The translations under genes were made by a program, and so were the position numbers. The notes under the pieces were generated by a model, which had not been told where the DNA came from, did not search any database, and was given only the letters and a program-made list of their open reading frames with translations. A stretch of DNA of 64,000 nt from Skeletonema tropicum (lineage: Eukaryota; Bacillariophyta; Thalassiosirophyceae; Thalassiosirales; Thalassiosiraceae), in assembly GCA_037178625.1 (NCBI GenBank), contig CM074129.1:4463963-4527962 (forward strand), in the 5' to 3' direction. This document shows, piece by piece, positions 45,813 through 55,429 of the stretch. The first letter of the stretch is position 1. Every line of letters starts with the position of its first letter.

Positions 45813-46189
45813 CATTTTTTTCTAGCGTTTCGGCCAGGTAGCCCGCCCACCCCTGCAAAATATCCCAAAAAATATCCCTGATTATCTACTAGTTCCTACG
45901 TACAAAAGTCTACATGATGTGACAGGACACCATCTCAAAAAGTCCGCCAGAGCCTTCCTTCCACCAGGATGCGTTGAGCTCACCGCACCAGCATGGCCGA
46001 CAGCCGACACTACTATGTACTTGCCGACAGCTCCCTCGCCCTGCCAACACTACAGACAGATTCAGTAGTGGCTGTTTCTGTGTTGCATTATTTTTGTCGC
46101 CATCCGTGTATTAATTCGGTCTTTCGCCCGTATTCTGTCTTTCAACACAATGGAGAAATCCAAAGATCACAGATGAATTCCTCAAATCA

Positions 46190-46804
46190 ATGAGGGATGA
46201 AATACCCGAATACCTGAAACTTGTGGAAGAAATGCATTTCAATTTCGAGGGCGAGGACATCGAGGAGACGAATAGACGTTATCGGCAAAGAGTGAAAGAA
46301 AAGTTGCGAAGGGCTCGTCAGAGAGCCTTGTTGGTTAATATAGACAATACATTACGTCAGCAGCAGGGTGACGACACTGCTGAAGACGCTCACCCAGAAG
46401 ATGAAGATGATATAATGGAAGATTCAGATGTGGCAGAAGATGGGATTGAGGGCAATGTTGGGGATCTATTGCAAGCTGCTGGAGAAGAGGGAGCAGATGG
46501 GGAGGATATAGATGAGTTTTGTAGAATGAATTGGAAAAATGACATTGGGGAGCGTGGACGTCGGATCTATGAATGGTGGAAGACTGCAATGGAAGCTAGA
46601 GCAGATGTGATACCATCCTTCTACAAGGCTGTTCGGCTTATTGTTCTTACTCAAGTTTCTAGTGCTGCGGTGGAGCGTGTATTCTCACAATTGACTTTCA
46701 TCCGGAGGATTGTTGGTGACAGCATAGTGGGAGATGTGTTGCAGCTACGGACGTTCTTGCGCTGTAATAATGGCCAAGTGAGTGATTTTGGATATAAAAA
46801 GTGA
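46190..46804 (+). pseudogene. hAT transposase C-terminal fragment 1
   Basis: 204 residues open. The C-terminal part (SSAAVERVFSQLTFIRRIVG) is the hAT dimerisation region. Upstream is a helical, acidic stretch (EIPEYLKLVEEMHF ... RRYRQRVKEKLRRARQRA). The N-terminal zinc finger and catalytic core are missing. Confidence 0.7.
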
Positions 46805-47258
46805 TTAAATGTGATTTGATGAGTGAAAAATAGTATTATTGACATCAGAAACGCTCCAGCTATCAAGATAAGCTTGTCCAAATAAAAGGATATTTTTTAG
46901 CGATTTTTGGCGAAAAAATATCCCTCGGGATACTCAAAAGTGCCGAAATATCTAGAGGTTGGTCTCGTCTCGACTCGACCGAGACGAGACGGGATTTTTT
47001 GGGTCGAGACAGGTGTCTCGTCTCGGCACCCTCTGTCTCGGAGCATTTCGGGATTTTTTGTCATCACTTTCTCACAGCCAACCATGACGAAGAACAATTC
47101 GTTTCTGCGGCTGCTTCTGATTTCATCAGCACGATTCCAATCTCACATCATAACAAGACTCCCTTTGACACCGTTGGGTGCGTTCACAAGACTTGTTCAT
47201 TGGAGTTTGATTATTTTTTTGATAAATTCAACTCATTATCTTCATCTATTCTGAAATC

Positions 47259-48259
47259 ATGGTCGATGCTATCACCGATGCCGATGCAGCTTCTACTGCC
47301 AGCAGGAACGAATCGTTGGAATCGTCGGGTGACGAAGACGATGATGTCAAATGCAAAGAGCGAAAACCATCGGAATCCTCGAGCGACGAAGAAGATTGGG
47401 ATGACAAATGCATTTGCAACATTGGAAGGGTGATAATCCGTGTGTAGTGAACCAGGACACAAGCAGTTGAGAAAGTTTGCAATCCGTATGAATGGAGCAC
47501 ATGAGGATTGGGCGCATGCATATTGCACAGACCATGTTCTTCATTGTAATGCAGTTCTGGCTTTTGAAGGTAAGTAGTAATTGAACATCATTGCCATTAT
47601 TGAATATGAATTGACTCGACCTTGTCTAATAAGTTGATGCAACTCATCAAAGATCTTATGGTTGATGTCGAGAAGTAGGCTAATACAAATACAAATGATA
47701 ATGGTGGTGAAGGTGGAAGTATTGCAGTACCGCAAGTATCTTCTAAATCAGAAGACACGAGCTTCGCTTTCTTGGGTGCATTTGACTTCGACGACGATGC
47801 AGCAGCAAATGATGTCGAATTGACTGATGACAATATTCGGATCCGATGTGAAGCCCAGCTGCAGCTTACGAACTCCTGGAGCAAATGCCGATGCAAGATG
47901 GAGAAAGAAAGTTTAATGATCCATTGAAGCGTTGGAAACAAATCGCTCACCAATTCCCTGAACTTGCAACACTTGCACGAGAGTACCTGTGAGATATTCC
48001 AGCAACTTCCGCTCCCTTGGAAAGAATCTGGAGCAGGGCAGCCAGAGTAATTGCAGCAAAGCGATCTTGCATTGATCCCATTGTTACTTGCCGCATCGAT
48101 GCATCATGTTTGTTGAAGAAAATACAAGCCTCATCCGCAAAAATTGGGATGAACTCATGCCAGATGTCCCTTTGAATGAGTTTCTACTCCCTCCTTCTTT
48201 TGAGGACAAGGATGAGAGTGGGGATCCAATTGATGCTGGCCAGAACAATGAGTACTAAG
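47259..48259 (+). pseudogene. hAT transposase relic 2
   Basis: Several frames. An acidic start (AITDADAASTASRNESLESS) is followed, after frame changes and stops, by PLKRWKQIAHQFPELATLAR, then IPATSAPLERIWSRAARVIA and the tail NWDELMPDVPLNEFLLPPSF. This is the typical hAT C-terminal dimerisation block, from a different hAT lineage than relic 1. It is not translatable as it stands. Confidence 0.65.
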
Positions 48260-48643
48260 TTGTCTAAAGAGTCCATAGTAGATAGTTATTTGTTGGTTTT
48301 GCCCCTTTTAATCATTGCTAACCTTCTTCATTGAAAATCTCGAGATATCCCGGGATCTCGTCTCGACGGACCCTGTCTCGGCTCGAATCTCGGGACAGTG
48401 CCGAGACCGAGACGAGACCAACCTCTAGAAATATCCCAGGGATTCCTGGCCGAAACGCTATTTTTTTCCTACAAACGTGTGAGAGAGCATTGGCGGACTT
48501 TTTGAGACATCTGTCGCGAATGTCTGTCGATTCATGTATGGAAGCATACCTGCCCGGTACCACATTTCGACCTGGATCTCGAGATTCGCATGAGACGAGA
48601 GAGCCCTAAATGTGCTAGAGAAGAGAGAAGAGATACCTATATA

Positions 48644-48979
48644 CTCCCTCTGTCCCAAAAAAAATGAGCTATTTGAAGTTAATCGTAGTCCCACAAAAAA
48701 CTAGCTATTTGACGTACTTATTCCTACGTTAGGTCCTACACAAGTGTCCGAGAGGCCTCTTCATTTTCACAATAGGGTTAGATATAAGGATATTTTAACG
48801 CCTTTTGTCACAATATCATTACAAATACTTGCTTAACAACCTCCAACCTCCATATAATCGTAACCGGCGTGAAATAAGCTTTCCAACGATGTGCGATAGC
48901 AATTTTTTGGACGGAAATTGACCAAATTTTAACTACATATTTTAAATCAAGAAGCTCATTTTTTGTGGGACAGAGGGAG
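48644..48979. mobile_element. Stowaway-like MITE
   Basis: 336 bp with TIRs CTCCCTCTGTCCCAAAAAAA / matching inverted end (TTTTTTGTGGGACAGAGGGAG), flanked by TA on both sides (48642-48643 and 48980-48981). The terminal CTCCCTCYGTCCC is the consensus of plant Stowaway MITEs of the Tc1/mariner superfamily. The inner TIR repeats AATGAGCTATTTGAAGTTAA. The opposite arm of the surrounding TIR element has the same sequence without the insert, so the empty site is visible. Confidence 0.85.
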
Positions 48980-49061
48980 TAAGCAGTTTTTAGGCGCCTG
49001 CACGCCAGCTGAAAGAGAGGCGGTATTGTAACCGCAGGAAGTCAGGCATCATCGATTTTCG

Positions 49062-49104
49062 AGCGCCGACCCAATGCCTGCGAAAGGCAGGCGATGGGGT
49101 CGGC
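49062..49104. repeat. Stem-loop in the left arm of the large TIR element
   Basis: GCCGACCC ... GCCTGCGAAAGGCAGGC ... GGGTCGGC forms nested stems. The counterpart at 58113-58153 in the right arm pairs better (11-bp outer stem GCCGACCCCAT, 6-bp inner stem). Such a hairpin inside an already inverted arm can extrude as a cruciform. Confidence 0.6.
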
Positions 49105-49363
49105 GGCTGATTCGTCCACTACAATACTCTACGTTGCTATTAATTACATAAAAGCTATTTCTTTTCTTTCGCATTGCTAGCCGTTTCATTGCTTAATTAG
49201 GCACCATTGCCTTATTCGATCAATCGAATTGATTGTACTATGACTGTGCGACGCGAAACGACTGTAACATTTGTAACGATTCGACAATTCCGGGTAACGA
49301 AATGTAACAAAAACGTAACACGCTAGATAAATTTAAAATTCATTTGCGATATATTAATAAGCC

Positions 49364-49588
49364 AACAAAATGGATTGGAGCAAAGCTCCGGGTCACTTAC
49401 GTTGTTTGCTTGCAAAGCGGGGTGAGTAGAATAACTACTAGGTTGAGATGTACAATCTGTTTCAATATCTAATTTATAACCACAACATCGTCAAGATGTG
49501 TGAGGAATATGTACCTATTTCCCCAAAGGTACTCGTATCTATCGTACTAATAGAGTCCGTATCTACCTGAACTCGTACCCAGTTTGTC
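49364..49588 (-). repeat. Left terminal direct repeat (3' LTR on the coding strand)
   Basis: 225 bp, nearly identical to 54888-55110. It contains the end of the last open frame of the element. ATAAGCC target duplication at 49357-49363. Confidence 0.85.
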
Positions 49589-50775
49589 ACTCCCCATACG
49601 ACTCGTCGAATTAGTCGATTGGATAGGGTCCCTTTTGAAGATAACCGTGGGGTATTCCTTGCAATGACCTTGGATGGAGTATCATTCCAATCTTGCTCTG
49701 GAAAGATGAAATCTGTGATGTCTGGCATGTCAGTTCGATGTCGATATCTGATTGGTTCATGTTCATGTCTCATCTCGAAGTCAGCAGTTTGGAGTTTATG
49801 GCTCCCCGTAATACGTCGCAAGAGCAATAATGAACCAACGAAAAGTCCGAAACTTGCATAGCAATAACACCAGCGTTCGTCTAGAACATCGTTATGACTA
49901 TATCCAAGCCCACATATCGAAGTGTTGTGGTATGCTTTGAACTTGCTGTATCCAATCGAGGTAGGCAGGTCGAGGCAGTATGCGATGATATGATCTGTAG
50001 CCCTACAGATAAGCGATCCTTCACAACAGGAAGCGTCGGTTGGAGTGTTTGCACGTCCATCAGGTAGAATATCTCTTCTTATCGCGAAGGGTCGTAGTTC
50101 CGCCTCCGTTGTGTCAGCGATATCGAATAGACTCGAAGAAGCATTGATATATGCAATTGAAGTACGAAGATTCGCAAGAAGTATTGACGTGGTGACTAAT
50201 CTACAGTACGAAGGACAACAAGCCAAGCCCACCAATTGTTGCATAGATGTACAAGCCGCATCATCAGCGCAGATATTATGTCGCCGCTTTATTAGTTGTT
50301 GCTTCGGATTCCCATAGACACCAAGCCTTGAATAATCGCCAACCGTAGAAACGGCATCCTGAATAAAGTGGACATTGACTGTCTTTTCTATCCTTCCTAG
50401 AAATCGCTCCCCAATCAGCGTTGACTTCATCAATTGCAAAGGGCAATCAACTCTGCGTTCTAAGCCTACGAAGCAGTTGTTTCCACTTTCAGCTGACTCG
50501 TCATATCCAATAGACTTCGACTGACGTTGATATGGTGCTCTGTTACACTGGGACTCGAGTTGTGCCATTGCCTTTTGTAGATCGGTCCTGACAGATTGGA
50601 TGATTTCGATCATTTCCTTCTCAAGAACATTGTTCTCTGTCTGCATTACATCATCATAAAAGAGGTTTGTAAACTGATGACTTGGTCCGCTCATTCTACA
50701 AGGGGTGAAGCCGCTATCCGCAATCTGTCTCTTCCTTAAAACAATGAAATTAACGGAAATCTTAAAGTACGTCAA
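49474..50775 (-). CDS. Element frame D: membrane-anchored C-terminal part
   Basis: 433 residues. Cys-rich in the middle (ACTSMQQLVGLACCPSYCRL) with a probable transmembrane segment near residues 303-325 (CYCYASFGLFVGSLLLLRRI) followed by a basic, Arg-rich tail of about 100 residues. The frame ends inside the 3' LTR. The TM block is the best conserved part in the decayed relative (CASFGLFFGLVLLLRRVMRSH at about 60380). Read together with the signal-peptide-like start of frame A, the set suggests a type I membrane protein. Confidence 0.5.
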   Translation of the reverse strand: MTYFKISVNFIVLRKRQIADSGFTPCRMSGPSHQFTNLFYDDVMQTENNVLEKEMIEIIQSVRTDLQKAMAQLESQCNRAPYQRQSKSIGYDESAESGNNCFVGLERRVDCPLQLMKSTLIGERFLGRIEKTVNVHFIQDAVSTVGDYSRLGVYGNPKQQLIKRRHNICADDAACTSMQQLVGLACCPSYCRLVTTSILLANLRTSIAYINASSSLFDIADTTEAELRPFAIRRDILPDGRANTPTDASCCEGSLICRATDHIIAYCLDLPTSIGYSKFKAYHNTSICGLGYSHNDVLDERWCYCYASFGLFVGSLLLLRRITGSHKLQTADFEMRHEHEPIRYRHRTDMPDITDFIFPEQDWNDTPSKVIARNTPRLSSKGTLSNRLIRRVVWGVTNWVRVQVDTDSISTIDTSTFGEIGTYSSHILTMLWL

Positions 50776-50808
50776 ACAATGCAGTAGGGATTGTAGTCTC
50801 TATCAAAT

Positions 50809-52263
50809 TCATCGCAGTTGCTTACGACGATATTCCTCAAATATATTCCTCCAGGATTTCTGACAACAGTGTCGCTGCTTGGATCGTCGCGGATGGATCC
50901 TACGAAGCTTGTGCATTGTCCCCCGTAGTAGCAGTCGCGTCGCGCTGTTGTACATCTGCATGGGATCATACTCATACCTTTCACTTATTCTCGTCAAAGA
51001 AGCGGTTGTCACGTCCCTGTTGAAGTTGAAGATGTCGCCAGGCGCATACCTTTCATTCATTCGCGGTCCAATGTCAATATCATCTCGTTCAACAAGCTTC
51101 TGCAATTTTGCGCCGCAACTACCAATTAGCTTTGACTTGAATCGGCCGATCTTCAATTTACTCTGAAGTTGTCCCCCGGGTGCCTCAATAAAAGCCAACG
51201 TCTCCATATAAATTCGGACATCAGTAAGGCCGTTGTCACTGACGTAATGTAATCCTCCGCCGTCAATGTCACCATCAGGAGACTCAGTAATAAGATTCCT
51301 CTCCCCATTGTCTCGATCAATGAGATTCTCAAAGTTGTTGTTACCAGTCGTCACCGTAGACATAGTGCTGACTTGCATCTGTTCACATCGCTCTGCGAAT
51401 CTCCCCATTGTTCCTCGCGATTCCAATCTAAAGGCTGATCTCCCCATTGTTCCTAGTGATTCCAATCCAAAGGCTGGTTGTATTCCGTCTGAGTCTGACT
51501 CAGTGTTCCATACGGTATCAAGGCTTCTAATCGTGGAACTTGTGTAGTCATTCAAGTGATACGTTCTCACAGTCATCTTTCTGTCCGCTGTGGATGCATT
51601 CTCTCTCCAATACTGACCCACTACATCCAATAACCATAACTCTCGATGTCCTCCCAATAATAGAATGCACTTGTTGAAGATATCTGTCACATCTACGAGG
51701 TTGTAAGGCTTCCCATTAGTACTAGACACGACAATAATTGGTATCATTCCATTGCCATCGTCGCTAATGATCTCATCATGCTCCATCAAAAGAGTCATGT
51801 CTACGTCAGCCACCAGCTTACTTAGCCTGGATTCGTTCCTAAGCATCGTATCTCCCCCATCGTTACGGTTGGCACAGTCGTAGGAACGCATGTCGATGCG
51901 AGGTATGAATTCACCTGTACTTGCTGTCATACTCTCAGAGGTCTCATTACCATCATAAGTTTCATCATCACCCGTCACACGCGTTAAAATGGAACAAGTC
52001 GTCGCAGCAAAGGCTCCCCGCTTGGATAAGCAATGAACAGTCGTTGGTGGATCACGGTGACAATCTACTCCATAGATAGTAGCAGTGGCTCGGACAAAGC
52101 ATGGTGATAGTGCGTCAAAATATGAGACGTCATTGTCGTTCATGTGTGTGACTTGAAGTGCGGTAGTAACTTGAACTTGAACCTTAGCAGCTTGATCGTG
52201 TTGACTTCGATCTTGATCATGAATCTGAAAGAAGTTACGACTAAGGTAGTCATGTGTAAACAC
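50809..52263 (-). CDS. Element frame C: unknown
   Basis: 484 residues. A short direct protein repeat is visible (FGLESLGTMGRSA / FRLESRGTMGRFA). The rest contains alternating strands (GMIPIIVVSSTNGKPYNLVD; KCILLLGGHRELWLLDVVGQ) and a basic C-terminus. No family recognised. It is separated from frame D by only 33 nt. Confidence 0.45.
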   Translation of the reverse strand: MFTHDYLSRNFFQIHDQDRSQHDQAAKVQVQVTTALQVTHMNDNDVSYFDALSPCFVRATATIYGVDCHRDPPTTVHCLSKRGAFAATTCSILTRVTGDDETYDGNETSESMTASTGEFIPRIDMRSYDCANRNDGGDTMLRNESRLSKLVADVDMTLLMEHDEIISDDGNGMIPIIVVSSTNGKPYNLVDVTDIFNKCILLLGGHRELWLLDVVGQYWRENASTADRKMTVRTYHLNDYTSSTIRSLDTVWNTESDSDGIQPAFGLESLGTMGRSAFRLESRGTMGRFAERCEQMQVSTMSTVTTGNNNFENLIDRDNGERNLITESPDGDIDGGGLHYVSDNGLTDVRIYMETLAFIEAPGGQLQSKLKIGRFKSKLIGSCGAKLQKLVERDDIDIGPRMNERYAPGDIFNFNRDVTTASLTRISERYEYDPMQMYNSATRLLLRGTMHKLRRIHPRRSKQRHCCQKSWRNIFEEYRRKQLR

Positions 52264-53435
52264 CGCTCCGAAGGGTCCAGAAGTCGAGCCATAAGAGGAG
52301 ATAGAATGCCATCAAAAGCAAAGTGCAGGAGGAGAATCATCGGTGAAAACAAGCATCTAGCGTTGATGAGATGTTGGTACGCAAAGTAGTATGTCGTGGT
52401 TGTTTGGATGATATGACATGTCTTGGAACCAGCAAAATTGTCAGGGTGAGTATCAACACGAAGTTCATATCTGCAGTGGATAGGGTAGAGAAGGTCCTCC
52501 CCAATAAACAACGCAGCAATATCGATCTCATGAATATCATAACCGGTGACTAATGAAGTGACATCATCTGCAAAGCGTAACTCAACGTAGCAATCAACTG
52601 ATGGAACCCAAGTTGAAGATTTCCAGAATCCAGTTCCGTGAGAATTATTAGCTGATGGTACGAGATCGTTTGAAGCAGACGGTGCGCAAGACATGCAAGA
52701 ATCATCTCCCCTGAGCAAGATGGCATGATTAGGCCGATGAGTTGGTGCCAATTCCTCTCCATACTGAAAAGAAACGATGTCTTGTGTTTTCTTGTAGAGA
52801 TCGCGGTAGATGTGCACTTGAAGACTCATTGTAATGTCCCAAATAGACGGATGCCGGCAGCAATCGGAAGTTGTAGCAATACATAACCAATTATAGCATC
52901 GATCGACCGCAGAATTATTATCGATGGAGACCTCAGGAAGCACACCCAGCATGTGAGAACGGAAATCATGTGGAGAGACAGCACTCACATCAAAACCTAA
53001 TCGAACCGTAGATGTAAAATCATAGTCAGCAATAGAATATCCTCGACGATGGAAGTAGGAGTTGTTCTCGGCAAATACGCGCTCCCTAATCTCTTTACAG
53101 AACATAGCTTGTGGTGCGTTGACAGAGTGATAATTCATAACGTAGCAAACAATATTGCCCCATCCGTGATAAGCCATGTAGTCATCGCTTGATGCTCCAA
53201 CAATATAGTTGATGCCACCTAAGGAGCGACATTGAACACCCGTACAGTAGTCAGCGATAGATGCTGTGAAGGCAGTAGGAGTAATCGCAGTCAAGATCTT
53301 GTGGCATGCACGGAGGGCAGGGTGTGTCGACTTGTGGCAAGTAACACCATAAACAAGAATGAGCGTCACATTAGAAGATATCTCATTTGTCCATAATGAA
53401 GTAACCGTCGAAGTAGCGAAGACATCTCCCCACAC
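52140..53435 (-). CDS. Element frame B: unknown, conserved in the decayed copy
   Basis: 431 residues, in a different frame from A and overlapping both A and C. It has many Cys/His/Tyr residues (ADYCTGVQCRSLGGINYIVG; DRCYNWLCIATTSDCCRHPS). The segment SVDCYVELRFADDVTSLVTG is recognisable in the relative near 61950 (ITCYADLCFADNANSLFIGN). The overlap of 124 nt with frame C suggests an intron or a frameshift in an originally continuous gene. No known domain seen; the resemblance of 'FADD' to an RT motif is not supported by neighbouring motifs. Confidence 0.45.
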   Translation of the reverse strand: MWGDVFATSTVTSLWTNEISSNVTLILVYGVTCHKSTHPALRACHKILTAITPTAFTASIADYCTGVQCRSLGGINYIVGASSDDYMAYHGWGNIVCYVMNYHSVNAPQAMFCKEIRERVFAENNSYFHRRGYSIADYDFTSTVRLGFDVSAVSPHDFRSHMLGVLPEVSIDNNSAVDRCYNWLCIATTSDCCRHPSIWDITMSLQVHIYRDLYKKTQDIVSFQYGEELAPTHRPNHAILLRGDDSCMSCAPSASNDLVPSANNSHGTGFWKSSTWVPSVDCYVELRFADDVTSLVTGYDIHEIDIAALFIGEDLLYPIHCRYELRVDTHPDNFAGSKTCHIIQTTTTYYFAYQHLINARCLFSPMILLLHFAFDGILSPLMARLLDPSERCLHMTTLVVTSFRFMIKIEVNTIKLLRFKFKLLPHFKSHT

Positions 53436-54544
53436 AGTGCAAGATTAATAAGATGATGATCAAGTCGCTGGGTCAAAAAGCGGATGAGACGGTGATGCAC
53501 GTAGATGACTCTAATAAAAGAGAACAGTATCACTCCCCGATCTTGAGATACATGGGTATTGACATGCAATGGCTTAGCTGCATGTAATGACTCAGCTGGA
53601 TGTGCAGGGAAAGAGTAATTCTCCCCATTAATAAACCACGTATTGGTATATGAAATCTTGTGCGTGGAAAATTTGCTTGTGGGCCAAACAGGGCTCCCCT
53701 CAAGATGAATCATTGCATGCAGCAATAAAGCCTGACAAAACTTCTCTGTCTTCACATATCCATATGCGCCGGAATGATCATGTTCAAGGAAGGTTTGACG
53801 ATACATCGCAGAAAGAGCGAGTGAGTAGTACTTGTGAGTGGTGTTGTGCACAAGTCCATTATCGCGAATAGCCATCACATCATCAGTGATTGCTTCACAG
53901 CCCCTCATCCCAAACAAGACAGGTAGATCGTTAACCACTCCCCATACACGAAGCAAGAATTTGTCGTGTAGTTGATGCGATCTCTGCGTCGATGGAATAA
54001 GACAGTGATATTCATCCAACCGCGGTGAAGACATTTCCCAAAATTCTCCTCTGTCATCCGTCATATTCACATGTGAGGTAGGGTGATGTACCCCAAGAAT
54101 GGACATGGCATGGCTATCCCAACTCTCCCCATGAAGTGTGTGTTTGTAACTATTCACGCCAACTCCATCGATACCAAATAAGCCATCAGCCAAGATGTCC
54201 TCAGTTTGTAGATAATTTTTGTTGTTGTTGTTGCTGTCTGATTTCAGCAGCTCTAATTTATCCGCATCATTATTGGGTGTCATCCCATCTCTATTCTTCA
54301 ATGCGTTGACCTTATTCAAATCCGTCTCCATCATCTTCACAATGGTAGTCCAACTAGCAATTCCATCAACCACCGCCACTATATTGGGGTAATCGAAGAA
54401 CAGGTTGTTTTTCTGACAACAATTTATTTGAGCGACCTTCGCCTTCTGAGTTTCAACGCTCTGGATAAGAAATGGTTTGTCTGCAGGATGGATATTTAAA
54501 CCCAACGAAAGGAAAGACAACGATGGTACGATAATACGTAACAT
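53366..54544 (-). CDS. Element frame A: secreted/ectodomain N-terminus
   Basis: 392 residues, the most 5' of four overlapping frames. It starts with a hydrophobic stretch resembling a signal peptide (MLRIIVPSLSFLSLGLNIHP). The rest has regular composition, several His and Cys residues and a block conserved in the decayed relative (DNGLVHNTTHKYYSLALSAM). It overlaps frame B by 70 nt. I do not recognise the family. The 345 bp between this start and the 5' LTR look like a leader. Confidence 0.5.
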   Translation of the reverse strand: MLRIIVPSLSFLSLGLNIHPADKPFLIQSVETQKAKVAQINCCQKNNLFFDYPNIVAVVDGIASWTTIVKMMETDLNKVNALKNRDGMTPNNDADKLELLKSDSNNNNKNYLQTEDILADGLFGIDGVGVNSYKHTLHGESWDSHAMSILGVHHPTSHVNMTDDRGEFWEMSSPRLDEYHCLIPSTQRSHQLHDKFLLRVWGVVNDLPVLFGMRGCEAITDDVMAIRDNGLVHNTTHKYYSLALSAMYRQTFLEHDHSGAYGYVKTEKFCQALLLHAMIHLEGSPVWPTSKFSTHKISYTNTWFINGENYSFPAHPAESLHAAKPLHVNTHVSQDRGVILFSFIRVIYVHHRLIRFLTQRLDHHLINLALCGEMSSLLRRLLHYGQMRYLLM

Positions 54545-54887
54545 TGTGCAGTCGTATTCGGCCTACAGGGCTAAACGCCGGGGTTGTGTTCCACGCCACA
54601 GCTGAGGGAAAACGCTCTTATGGGAGACCTATCTCTAGACTCCAGGATTTCGTGCCCAACTCTTATCTTAATTAGGTTCACAACTACGATCACCTTCACT
54701 AAGATCTATCTTCAAACTTCATGTATCCTTGTATTCCGACGCGTGGTGTTCGCTCCGTTTCCGGTGTCCTCATGAATCTGACGTGTGCAGTTAACATGCA
54801 ATTACCAGCAACCCAAGTCCCCCTTGGACCAGTGACTGCAGCGCTCAGCTTCGAGAAAAAAACTCGAATAGCCGGGACTGTTAACCC

Positions 54888-55110
54888 AAGAAAATGGATT
54901 GGAGCAAAGCTCCGGGTCACTTACGTTGTTTGCTTGCAAAGCGGGGTGAGTAGAATAACTACTAGGTTGAGATGTACAATCTGTTTCAATATCTAATTTA
55001 TCCACAACATCGTCAAGATGTGTGAGGAATATGTACCTATTTCCCCAAAGGTACTCGTATCTATCGTACTAATAGAGTCCGTATCTACCTGAACTCGTAC
55101 CCAGTTTGTC
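54888..55110 (-). repeat. Right terminal direct repeat (5' LTR on the coding strand)
   Basis: 223 bp, nearly identical to 49364-49588; target duplication at 55111-55117. The sequence just inside contains a small hairpin (TTCGAG/CTCGAA) but no convincing tRNA primer-binding site. Confidence 0.85.
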
Positions 55111-55429
55111 ATAAGCCGTTTGCGGACAACATGAATCGACAGGTCTGTTCGCTAGTTCCCAGATTTTTTTTTTCAGGCGCTCGCGGGTCCCTCCTCACAC
55201 GCGCCGGTCTTTCGACGCCATCGCCATCGGCGTAATTCACAGGGGGGGGGGGGTTAGGCGATTCGAACAAGCAAAGCAGGATGACGAAAGACTACACCTA
55301 CTTACGTACGTACTATGTTCATAAGCTGACAGTTATCATTCTCAACACGGCCCGGAGCTCTGCAACGCCGCTATGCTGTCAGATGTACGCAACAACCATA
55401 ACCATCCTGCTGACCCCAAGTGCTAAGTA

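Larger units (their letters stand above)
45823..48460. mobile_element. Composite hAT element with 8-bp target duplication
   Basis: The ends carry a 16-bp perfect TIR, TAGCGTTTCGGCCAGG. The 8-bp sequence TTTTTTTC flanks both sides (45815-45822 and 48461-48468), the length expected for hAT. The uninterrupted target is preserved at about 42975-43030. Inside lie two different hAT transposase relics (46190-46804 and about 47250-48260). A second TIR-like sequence begins near 46897 (TAGCGATTTTTGGCG, then CTAGAGGTTGGTCTCGTCTC shared with the right end), so one hAT may have inserted into, or recombined with, another. Confidence 0.8.
49364..55110 (-). mobile_element. LTR-bounded element without recognisable pol genes
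   Basis: Direct repeats of 225 bp (49364-49588) and 223 bp (54888-55110) bound the element and differ by one substitution near the edge and a 2-bp indel. The 7-bp sequence ATAAGCC flanks both ends (49357-49363 and 55111-55117). The right arm of the surrounding TIR element shows the sequence without the insert. On the coding (minus) strand the LTRs run GACAAACTGGG...CCATTTTGTT, without the usual TG...CA. A purine tract (TGGGGAGT) directly precedes the 3' LTR. The interior carries four long overlapping minus-strand frames and no motif of gag, protease, RT, RNase H or integrase. Confidence 0.75.

Noticed and set aside
52450..52560. FADD sequence in element frame B as a reverse transcriptase catalytic motif
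   Set aside because: None of the surrounding RT motifs (palm motifs A, B, D or the LPQG/KxHK blocks) occurs at a plausible distance.
54845..54890. tRNA primer-binding site next to the 5' LTR
   Set aside because: The sequence starts with GG but the remainder does not convincingly pair with a tRNA 3' end that I can recall. Left open.
55240..55252. Long G run as a possible telomeric or assembly-gap signal
   Set aside because: It has a matching C run in the opposite TIR arm (57734-57742), so it is part of the arm sequence.
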